DNA of 64,000 bases from Plantago elongata (taxonomy: Eukaryota; Streptophyta; Magnoliopsida; Lamiales; Plantaginaceae): assembly GCA_036897095.1 (NCBI GenBank), contig JAYMSP010000057.1, positions 34,377-98,376 on the forward strand. The letters are read 5' to 3'. Positions 23,201-35,200 of the stretch are shown here, piece by piece (position 1 is the stretch's first letter; each line of letters starts with the position of its first letter). Both the position numbers and the translations under genes were made by a program. The notes under the pieces are model-generated. The model searched no databases, was not told the DNA's origin, and worked only from the letters and a program-made list of their open reading frames with translations.

Positions 23201-26200
23201 TCAGTATGACATTTGAATGTCATACTAAAATGGTGCATTCTTACTTGTGTGTGCCTTGTTTCTCCATTTAGTATATTTCCATGATCTGGTGTTCTCTGTA
23301 AATCCAAAAAAAACGTTAATATTAACAAAACATAGCAGTTATTTGATGAGGGTATAAAATATCTCAGCATTACCTGAATAATAGTTGTCCTGGGCCTAGC
23401 AGATAAAGACTTCCCTGTTGGTGACATTGCCAACGCCTGTTGGCGGAGTACTTGGTTCTCTGACTCCATGTTTGAAAGCTTCTCCTCAAGTCTGAGAAAA
23501 TACAACATAACTATGACTCATATAGTACATGTGAGTTTTATTTTGGCATAAGTTCATCTTGTAACATTGGGGGTCAGGTCAACTAGTTTTCACTCTTTCT
23601 TTTCATACTACTATTAACAGGAAGGAATCTTTGATCTCATATAAAATGACATATATATATCACTACAGTATGCTCCTTTCGTCCTAATCTCATCTTCCCG
23701 TTTACCTAGGCGGGATGTTAAGCGTAAAGATATAAATTATTAGAAGAATTTAGGAAATGGAAGGTAGAATGAATAGAAGTATGAGAGATAATAAATAAAA
23801 TATGAGAGAGATTTTCTATTTTTGGCATGAGAACAGAAGATTGGGACAAAGAAGAGGGAGTAATACTAACAGAAGTCATTGAGAGATTTATCGTGCCCTT
23901 AAAATGTGTTATCTCAAAACATTAATGTAACCCTCCAACAAAATCAATATAGATGCTGCAAGAATGCCTCCAATCTTTAAAGAAAGGAACAAAAAAAATA
24001 AAAAGAGGACACCAAAGATAGTTCGTCATTTAGTCCCTAGGTGACACCTAAGCGAGGGTTTAAGGTGCAAGGTATCTTGTTCAAATTCCCATGGAAAACC
24101 AAGGAGTGTCCATGTGAGTTAAACATGTCAAAAAATAAAGGGCAGAATAAAAAATTCACTTCACAATCATACCTCTGTACTGAGTCCTGGAGCCGATCAA
24201 CTTTTCCCTCTGTTTCCTCAAGTTTCTGGACTAAATCTGCATTTTTGGTTTCAACATCTAAACGGGCCTTTGCGGCTTCTTCCGCAGCCTGCTTCTCAGA
24301 TAGAAGTGAAGCCTGCATATTATAATGAACCTCATATAAATTATGAATCACAACTTTGGTCATAGAAGCATAGGGTACATACTGCTATTATACTGAAATA
24401 AATATATTATGAGACCCCTATATCCATATACCTCAAACTCTATGTATAAGAAGATAACCATAGTAGAAATGTGTATGCTTAGCAGTCATGTATTAATACT
24501 AGAACACACAAAATGGGAAAAGGAAGTACGTGCAGCACCTAAGTATTGCTCTTATGAAAGAGACTAGGCAACATAATAACTCAAGATGGCCAGGGCATCT
24601 GCAATTCAATTTTATGGATGCACCACTTTAGCGGGTGAAGATTACTTTGCGACCCAAATGAGTTATAATTTATGATTTATACAAAATCTTTTGCACACTA
24701 AATGAGTTTGTGGAGAAGGAATTAGTTGTCAAGAGTGGTTCGCCTAGGTCTTGTATAATTCACATCTAAATGATTTAGTTGTTGATCATTTAGTGAACTG
24801 AAGAATGTCAATCATTATTGTTTAAAGGTCACAAGCTCATTCTGAAACTAAGGAATCCAATATCACACATCTAAATGAACACTAGAATTGAGTACAAGTT
24901 AAGCCACTTGCCAAACGGGGAAGAATTTCTACAGATGATGCTACCACTTGGCCATTTTTTGCGAACTCAAGCAAGTAAAGCAAAAGTGTTGTCAGGAAAG
25001 TACAAGCAATGCATAATGTTTCTTCACTCAGTAATGTTTCGTCATCAGAGTAATTACTTGCCTTCAAGTTCTCCACTTCAGCTGTTAGTGCATCGATCTT
25101 TACTGTGTCTTGGACAATGACTGGGGTTTCTTTAACGACTGGAGGAGCATCTTCAATTGCTTTTCGCGCTGCTTCCTGCTCTTTTAGAACTCTGGCATTT
25201 GCTTCTTCCACCTGTTTCTGCATTGAATGTAATGCCTCTTGCAACTTAGCAACTTCCTGTGCTTTTGTTTCCTCCAACTCAGTCTGCATTGGAGAAGCAA
25301 AATAAAGAAGAAAAATTCCCCCGTCAAGACCTACGTATAAATAGAATGTATGGCCAAATTTATGACAAAGATAATCACCCTTAATCGCTTCTCAAATTGC
25401 AAGCGCCATGAAAGATCCTCTACTTTCTTTTCTAGCATGTCTTTGGCTTGTTTTAAGGCTCCAGTTTCTCTTGCAGCCTGTGTCAATTGGTAGAATTAGT
25501 TATGCAAAGTGCTAAAACAAACATGTGGTCACAAGAATTAAACAAGTCAAGAATAACGCATAACCATTTTAAGGTTTCGGAGCTCCCTCCGAGCAACCCT
25601 TGACCTCCACCCACATTGAGTGGCAAGAGCAGCCTTTTGTAGACTTCTATAATAAGAATATTCTGTATGGCCGCGCAAGTGAGCCTGCACATGAAAAGAA
25701 CATGAGTTGCCTGATATTAAATTTTCCATGCATTCTAGAATCTTCAGTTAAATTTTTAAGTAAGGTAACAAGGACCTGGATTTTGATGGCAGCCTTAGTC
25801 TGCTTCTTGAATCTGAATTCACTGCGAGCTGTCATCGCTCTCATACCAGTCTGTATTGAAACAGCAGAGGCCTGCAAGTTCGAATAGGATTTCCGAGCAA
25901 CATAACACCTAAAGTTCTTTTGAATCCTCATTGCAGAAGCATCACGCCGTAGTTCCTCATAAAGCTTGCAAGCCGATAGAGCTAAAAATAGAGAAAACGT
26001 AAAAGTTATTATTGAAAGAATATCTTTCCTTTCCTTGATTGTATTAATGAATACAAGGGGTATATATACAAATACAAACTACACTACTCTAATTCTCTCT
26101 TTAACTCTAACTAGACTAGGATTATACTAACCAACTCTAACTAGACTAGTCACACCCCCGCGGACGAACGCTGAGACTGGAGCGAAAATCTTCAAACAAA

Positions 26201-29200
26201 ACCCGAAGTAGGCCTTTAGTGAAAATATCTGATCTGATATCTTGACGGAACATGTAGTACACGAACATCCCCACGAGCAACATGTCTCGAACAAAATATA
26301 TATCCATCTTGATATGCTTAGTACGATGATGCTGAACTGGATTTCCTGATAGGTAAATCGCACTCACGTTCTCACAATATACCAAAGTAGCCTTCGAGAC
26401 AGGACAATGTAATTCTAGAAGCAAGTTACGCAGCCAACATGATTCGGCAAATACTTTTGCAACACCTCGATACTCTGCTTCCGCACTCGAACGTGACATG
26501 GTAGGCTGTCGCTTAGAGGACCAAGAGATAAGGTTATCTCCAAGGAATGCGCAATAACCAAAGGTCGATCGTCGAGTATCTGGATACCCTCTCCAATCAA
26601 CATCAATATACGAGACAAGGGTCAAACTTGGGGAGGAGTAAAGGTAAACCGTGGGCAAGAGTTCCCTGGATATAACGATAACGAAGGATGTGTTGAAGTG
26701 CATTCATGTGAACATATCGAGGATAATGCATGTGAAGACATATCTGTTGAACAACATATGAGATATCTGGTCGAGTAAATGTCAAGTATTGAAGAGCACC
26801 AGCAAGACTGCGATACTGTGTTGGATTGTCGACAACAACCCCATCATCGCGACTGACTTTGGGATTCGAATCTACCAGTGTCGCCGATGGTTTAGAGGAA
26901 GACATCCCCGCTCGATCAATAATTTCTTCAGCATACTTGCTTTGGGAGATCCCATGTTTATGACGAGTAACTGCAATACCAAGGAAGTAATTTAATGGCC
27001 CTAGGTCCTTCATAGCAAATTCGGAAGCAAGGAGTGCCATGATAGAACAACGAAGAGAGTTAGTCGGAGGATGTAGTAAGGATAATATCATCAACGTATA
27101 GCAAAAGAAACGCTCGATCCTTGCCTTTGCTGTAAACAAATAAGGAGTTATCTGAGCGGCTATTGACGAAACCCAATGTTGTCACATAGTCCACAAATCG
27201 TCTGTACCAAGCTCGCGGAGCTTGCTTGAGTCCATAGTCTGGATGAGCAAGCTCGCGGAGCTTGCTTGAGTCCATAGTCTAGATGAGCAGGATCGCGAAA
27301 CCCCATAGGTTGATGCATATAAACTGTCTCCTTAAGTTCCCCATGCAAGAAGGCATTTTTAACATCGAGTTGGTGAATCGACCAATGCTTGGATAAGGCC
27401 AGACTCAGAACGGTGCGAATCGTAGCTGGCTTAACCACAGGGCTAAATGTTTCACCACAATCGATACCCACCTGTTGTGTTTTGCCATCACCTACAAGAC
27501 GAGCTTTGTGCCTCTCAAAGTCACCATTAGATTTAAACTTGTGAGTAAAAATCCACATTGAACGAATAATAATGACATTATGAGGACGAGGCACTAACTC
27601 CCACGTCTTATTCTTAATAAGAGCATCATATTCGTCGTTCATAGCCAATTTCCAGTTTGAATCCCTAAGGACAGAAACCAGAATATGAGGAAGGGGAGAC
27701 TTCGTAACCGTAGCTAGATTCACATAATCAGGACCATATACGTTGGGGTTAAGGCGGCGAAGCTGAGCTGGAAGATTTGGGGGTCCGGAATAGGTGGAGA
27801 TTGAACTAGAGATGGTGGCGGTGTGTGATGCGGAGGAGGTGGCAGAGGCGTATGCGGAATAGGGGAGGCTGGACTAGGCCAGTCGGGTAGCTGCTGGGCA
27901 GCAGCGGACTGCTGCGTAGCGGAGGGCTGCTCGGCAGCAGTCGATCGGGTACATGCCTTAGGAACGGACATTAAGTGAAAACGGAAAGTAGGGATCCTGT
28001 TTTCAGAGAATCTAAATTCTACGAGGGAGAGGAATTTAGACTAGCAAACGGGAACTTAGTTTCATCAGAGATCACATGCCTAGAAATAACAATTTTACGA
28101 GACGAAATATCATAACACTTATAACCCCTATGATTATCTGGGTACCCCAAAAAAAAGCAAGGTGAGGACCGAGCATGAAGTTTATGAATAGTACTAGATG
28201 GTGTAAGGGGGTAGCAAAGGCAATTAAACACACGGAGATGGTTATAGGCTGGTTTACAGTGATATAATATTTCTAGCAGTGATTTATGATCCAAGAGTTT
28301 GCTGGGTAAAATATTAAGGAGGTAAGTAGCCATGTTTAAAGCGTGGTGCCAAAAAGAAGAGGCAACGACGCATGAGCAAGCAATGTTCGAATCATATTAT
28401 TTATGGAGCGAATCTTTCGTTCAGCCTTACCATTCTGGGAAGAAGTATGAGGAAAAGAAAATCGAAAAGATAATCCATTAGACTCACAAAACTTCCCAAA
28501 ACGATTATTGTCATACCCCCCACCCATTGTCACATTGAATGGTTTTGATATTTCGTTCAAATTGGGTAAGTATATAGGTGCGAAAGATCAAGAATTTGCC
28601 ATACACGTCAGATTCTTGGCAAGAGGAAAAGTCCATAAGAAGTTTGAGAAATCATCAAGAAAAAGCACATCATACAATGGTCAAGTGAACTTAAAACAGG
28701 TAACGCCCATAAATCACTGTGAATAATGTCAAAAGGCAACAAAGTTTTATTGAAAGATGACTCAAACGGTAACTTAATCTGTTTACCGAGAATGCAAGAA
28801 CGACAAATACTAATAGGCTTAGGTGTATTGCAAACAACATGTTTGTCTAACCTAAGGGACTCAAAAATAGCATGCCCTAGATGACCTAGTTGCTCGTGCC
28901 AAGTTGGCGAAGACACAACAGCAAAAGACAAAGGCTGGTGGGTGGGAAGGTGATATTGGTGAAGGGGTAGAGATCTCCTTGACTATCACATCTCACTATT
29001 GACATCCTCGTCTGAAAGTCCTTCACATATAATTCATAAGGATCAAATTCGACAGATACAGAATTATCAGAAGTAAATTTGCGAACTGAGATAAAATTCT
29101 TAATGATTTTAGGAGCATGCAAAACACACGTAAGACGAAGGGGACGAGTTTTGGAAGGCAAAGTAGTATTCCCACACCCATTGACCGGAATAAATTAACC

Positions 29201-32200
29201 ATACCTACGACAATATTATTATGAATGCTCGAATTAGAATAAGACGAGGGCGTACCGTTAGAGGAGGTCATGTGCAATGACACTCCAGAAGCCATATACC
29301 AAATTGGTGCAGGCGGGTTCAAGCTCATCGTGTGCATAGCTGCACTGACATTCGTTGGTACGTAAGTCCCATAAGGTGTGCTAGGAGTGGCATAGGCTTG
29401 TGGAACTGGAGGTGATGGCGGGCGAAACGACGAGCCAGGTGGCTGTGTGGGAAACGGGCACGAAGGGGGCTGAAATTGCGGCACCCATTGTGGTACCCAC
29501 TGCCAGCTCTCTAGTTGTGTAGCTTGCCAAGGTACATTCGCCGGAAGTCGCGGATTCCCAGTATTACTTTGAATATTAGTCTTGCCTTGACCATTGTTCT
29601 TGCCTATCTTACCTTTCTTTCCTTTTTCACTGCCCTTGCCATTATTCCTGTTACGTGGTTGGCTGGTGTTGTCGGAGTGGTCATCACGAACATCGATAAC
29701 CATAGTAGACCCAGTACATGTAGACATAGTAGCAACGTTCCCGTTCCTCTAGGCAAAGAGAAGAACGAGCTTCAGAGAAGGATGGTAATACCTTGGCATG
29801 ACGAATCTGAGTACCCACACCTTTGTATGCTTCGATTAATCCCGGCACAAGCTAAAGAACCAGCCGACTGTTCGGGACAGGAGCTCCAACGTTTTTGAGC
29901 TGATCAGCTAAGCTGTTTGAGACATTGACAATAGGTGGAGACATTGGGAAAGTCTTCCAACCGGGTAGACGTGAATTCCTGCTCAAGAATAACAACACGA
30001 GAGGTTTGATGGTCCTAAAAAATCTCCCGCAATCGATCACAAGCTTTCATAGCAGCCGCACCGGTTTCGATAATGGTATTGAGGAGATCGTTTGAAATCG
30101 TGGAATAAATCCATTAGAGGACCGTAGCATTAATGGTAGACCACGTTTCAATTTCTTCATCAGTCTTGGGAGCTGGTTTCTCCTTACCTTCTGGAAGCCG
30201 AATAATGTGGTGCAAGACACCATTAGCTCGAGCATGAATTTGAAACAATTCGGCCCAAAATGTGTATTGCGAGTTCTCCAATACAAGGACGACGGAAACG
30301 TACAGGTTGAGATTTGTGGCCGTGAAGGCCGGAGGAGGAAATGTTTTAACCACGGGAGTAGGAGACCCAGTAGTCGACATGGTGAAGGGACGGGGTCAGT
30401 CGAAACCGAAAACCAGGGGAAGGGACGAGAAGCCGCTTTTTGTAGAGAAACAGGCGACGGAAGGAGAAGCTCGATAGGACAGTGATCCAATCGAGAAGGG
30501 GAAATCAGCAAATGTGAGAGGCACGTTATCGATTTGTGTGAAGACGACCGACCGGATATTCAAGAGGATTGGCAGCAGGGAATTGACAGCATAGAAAATC
30601 GAAACCAATATGATACCATGAAAGAATATCTTCCGTGATTGTATTAATGAATACCAAGGGGTATATATACAAATAAAAACTACAATACTCTAATGAGAAT
30701 AGGAATTCTATCTTAACTCTAACTAGACTAGAATTATGCTAACTAACTCTAACTAGACTAGGATTATTTACACATAATCTATTAATTATGTCCATTCAAC
30801 TATATGAAATAGCCAACGCTTACGAGTTTGGTTATTAGGCTCAAATAATTCATTAGCTATTATACATACCTCGCCAACATGACTGCAATTGAATGGCAGC
30901 CTGACGCATAGAAACAAACTCTTTCCGAGCAATATAAGTACGGATTTGTCTTTGAATAGTTTTGGCTGCATTTCCAAGAACCTCTCCTCTCCTTGCATCT
31001 AACTCAGCCATCTGTCCAGCACGCAGGAATACCTTGGTCTTACCTAACTGTGAAACAAAGCATAATTCCGATCTATTACATAGAGTGTCAAAAATAAGGT
31101 TATGGGCGAAAAGTGAAGACAGAAAGAAAGGGTATCCCGGCCAGAAACGCAAATACAAAACAAAATATAGCTCCAACAAGTAACCCACCCAAGGGAATAA
31201 CTGATGGATCACAATTGAGAAAGTTGTTACAGTCACCTAAGTTTACCTGATATCCCTTCAATCCCATTTTATCCAAAATCATCTGACATGCAGCCTTGTC
31301 ATCCACGCTGCATGGAAAATTAATATGTTGTATTACAGATAAGAAAACTGGAACATGGTAAAGAAAGTAGGCCATTGGAATTGTCTTTTAAAGAACAGGC
31401 TGCAAGAAATAAACACATGGCTTACTTTCCCTCTAGAGCCTCAGTCGCGAGAACACCAAATCGCAGAAGAAATTCATCAAACGTACGTCTGGTTGGATAT
31501 CCAGCACAGCTAATCCTGATAGCTTCAAGAACACCCTGCATGAAAATGAACTTTTACCAAATTCTGCAATGGAGACTAGCCAAAAATTAAATAAAAATTT
31601 TAACCATGCTGGTTGGATAAATTGACACTTGATGAAGTGTTGACTTAAATAAGATACTTACACCACAACGCAGTTGCTGAATAACGTTGAGGTTCTCAAA
31701 AATGGCAGGCTTCAGAATGTTGTTTGGCTTGACACATCTGATGTAGTGGGGCTCTGTATGACTTAAGGTTTCCATCAAGGATTGCAGTTGCAGCTACAAG
31801 CACAAAGTTCCAATCCATAGTCAATAGCAAGATATGTGAACATGAAGAGAACACTACTAATAACACACTGCATATATCTTCTTTGGGGAAAAATTGTATT
31901 CGACAGATACTCCTTTCTTTTTCGCTCTCAGAAGAACAATTATTCATATTTTTATATTTCATTCAATAATCATTAGTATAGTTTAGAAAGTCTTCTGATA
32001 TAAAAAGAAAAAAAACGAACAATTTGTTAACCAGAACTTGCAGGTAGGTAACCACCTTAAAACGTGATCCAATAGATGAGAATTTGGAGGACTTTGATGA
32101 TTCATCCGGATTAGGAGGAAATAAACCAGCTACAAAGGAGCACTTTGAAGCTGTTAATAACTCTTGATGTTCAGCCACAACATAATCTTTGTTCTTATCC

Positions 32201-35200
32201 AGGAAGAGGTCTGCCATGTAAGTTACCTGCAATTATGTAAATTGTAACACTGATTTGAGTTCTCCCTAATGTTCTCTTTCTTTTCTAAGAGATGCAGTTA
32301 TCCAATTCGAGATTACCTCTCCTGCATAGTGAGATATAGTAAAGTTGGTACGTGAAAGCTTGGGCTTGATGAAGCGTTTATTTTTGGGAAATGTCTGATA
32401 CAACTTCTGAGCAAATGTTTCATGTGTAGATCTGGGAAACATGCTGCCGCAAAATAACAATGTGAGAACACATAAAAATAGACAGCAAAATAAGACTGGC
32501 AACGGATTACATGAAAATGTTGATAGATGCTAAGAGATTGAAGCCTGTCGAATGTCAGAAGGTATACCAAGCTTCATCAAGTAGGGCAATTATTCCTCCT
32601 GGTTTCTGCAGCAAGAACATTTCATATGGAAAAGAAAAATTAAATTTCATGTAAATGTAATGTAAAAAGAATAATATAATAATGGCAGGACAGTAATGTG
32701 AAACCTACAACCTTCTCAATTAGATCCAATACGTCTTGGTTATCAACAAACTCTATGTAGCTCCAATTTATCTGTTCTTTTTCATAGTCTTCTTGTTCCA
32801 TCTTAAAAACATGCTGATACCATGAACGGAAAGCAACAATAAGCAATCAAATAAATAAACTAGTGAAACAAATGAGCTGAATCCTGAGAAGAAACTAACC
32901 TGGTTAAAATGCTGCTGCAATTTCTCGTTAGTGAAATTGATGCAGAACTGCTCAAAACTGTTATACATTTGAGTGGTGTCAAATTCAAGCAATACCTTTG
33001 AAGTATTCGGCAAATACAATTATCTAGGGAGGAGCTTGCCTGTTGAACTTGAAGCTTTCAAAGCCATAAATGTCAAGAACTCCTATTATTGCTTTGGAGT
33101 TTGGATCCTGCCCAATGGATATATTTATTTTGTCCACAATCCTGGGTACAATAGCAGGAGCTCAAAATGAAACTGCAAACACACATTTTTCTGAATGGTG
33201 TAGCGTAAAAGTAATATATGGTAAGCATTATGACTCTATCGTTACCAGTCAAATAGACGAGAATATATGGTTTTAGCTAATGCATCCCGACTACCCAAAG
33301 CAGCTTCCGGGTCAAGAGTCCTTGTGATAACTTCCTCAGGGGTCACCATCACACGCCTGAGGAGTGCATCTTCTAAGCTCTTGGGGTCACACCTATGAAT
33401 ATTGTATATAATAACATTATCAACAAACAATTCCTAGACAATATAGAGAACGAAAGTAAAAAACAGGATAATAACCGTACTCGAGCAATTCAGCAGTCGT
33501 ATTCAAATGGAACCTGGACTTCTCATCTTTAAGTACTGAAGAATCAATCTCTTTTCCCTTTGAGAACTCAACATTACCGATATGCAGAACTGCGGCTACT
33601 ACCCGAAATATTGCATCCTGAAAATGCATTATAAGTTACAAGAACTACAAGTTTAATCCAACTCACAAGCACATGTGTGCCTCAGCTCAAGTAGGGAAGT
33701 GACCTGCTCATCCTCACTGATTCCAACAATATCCATAGCCCTTCGGGTAGCGAGGTACTCTTCGGCATCACTTACTCCATCAAGCTTATAACATTTTGAC
33801 TGATTCAAATAATGATATGATTCTGGATTTTCCAGCTTAAACTTGTGTCGTTCCTGAAGAGGGATAGAACAGACTCACATAACGTCAGAATGAATGCACT
33901 CATCAACAAGCCCTTTTTAATCAAATATAAAACATATCAAAGGTACCTCGGGTGGTGCAGCACATAGAAGATAAAAGCAGTGGTAGTTTCTTTCTGGATC
34001 TGATATTTGGCAAACACGAGATCTCTCCAGCAAGTAAGTTCTAACAGCTGCTCCGGATATTCTTCCACTTTTATCAAATTGGATTTCAACAAATTTACCG
34101 AAACGACTGCATAAGTGGAACATTACTTAAGTTATTATAGTCTAGCTATAGTCTAATTTCTTACAACTAAAGGATGGTATTATTTGCAACATAATAATCA
34201 CATAGAGAATGTGCTTGGTAATAAAATAGTACTATCAATTCAATTTGTTTCAGTCACTCACCTAGAGTTATTGTTCCTGACAGTTTTGGCATTACCAAAT
34301 GCTTCAAGAACTGGATTTGACTGTTAAATTTATTGTCATCATGAAACCAATCAAGAAAAGTTAGTAAACAATACAGAGTCCAGCAGAATTAGTTATATTC
34401 GGGTAAGTATGATTGTATGAACATGACTTATGAGCAATATTGTACATAAAATCTGATATTACTTCTAGAACTTGTTGTTCAACTGTCCTTCCTTCCACTC
34501 CAGATCGGCCACCCAAGTGTGCAAGGTATCGCATAAGCATTTTTGTTGTTTCAGTTTTACCAGCACCACTCTCTCCACTAACCAAAATGGAGTTGCTCTT
34601 TCCATCATTGATCATAGCCCTGATCTCAAAAGTAATAAGTAAGCAAGTGTAGGTCCAGTCAGACCCCATATAAATTATAAGGTTATATGGATAAAAGATT
34701 CTGCATTTGCAATCAATATCACCTGTAAGCAACATCCGCGATTGCGAAAACATGAGGACTAAGCTCTCCAAGTGATGCCCCTTTGTACTGTTCCATCATG
34801 TGAGTATCATATAGATGAGGTAATCTTTGAAAAGGGTTCACTGCGATCAGAATATTTCCAGTATATGTCTGCAATATTTGTATAAAGGCATAAGTTTATG
34901 GCTGTTACCAAAGAAGAATGAGAAACGACTAATTGTGAGGGACAGAACACTTGGTCACTTACATAAATTTCATTGAGTTCATATCTAGCACCCAGATTTT
35001 GTAGAACTCCTGGTTCGTGTAAATATGACAGTTTAGTCATGTCATCTACACCTCCAGGAGATGCTTCTGTGTCCTGAGGAAATACTTTTGAAATATTGCC
35101 AACAACCTGATACATAGACATTAAGAATTCACAACTATATGCGACTAAACCATTTCACACCACCAGCACTATTCCACAAAAACTAAGTGCAGAATTAGCA

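Larger units (their letters stand above)
26013..30774 (-). mobile_element. Ty1/copia retrotransposon in myosin intron 20
   Basis: The element has LTRs at both ends, a Met-tRNA-type primer-binding site (TGGTATCA, 30618-30611) and a purine tract (CCGCGGGGG, 26163-26155). Gag, gag-pre-integrase, integrase, reverse transcriptase and RNase H follow in copia order on the minus strand. The LTRs (142 and 156 bp) have diverged by substitutions and indels, and the coding part is broken into several frames, so the copy is old and non-autonomous. The flanking 5-mers (ATTAT at 26008-26012, TAATC at 30775-30779) do not match, so no clean target duplication survives. It lies in the same direction as the host gene. 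Confidence 0.88.

Noticed and set aside
25038-25061. A GT donor for myosin intron 24 (GGCAA then GTAATT)
   Set aside because: It would shift the frame into exon 25; the GC donor four bases earlier keeps frame and family sequence.
26008-30779. Clean target duplication for the intronic copia element
   Set aside because: ATTAT on the left and TAATC on the right do not match, and shifting the ends by a few bases does not help.
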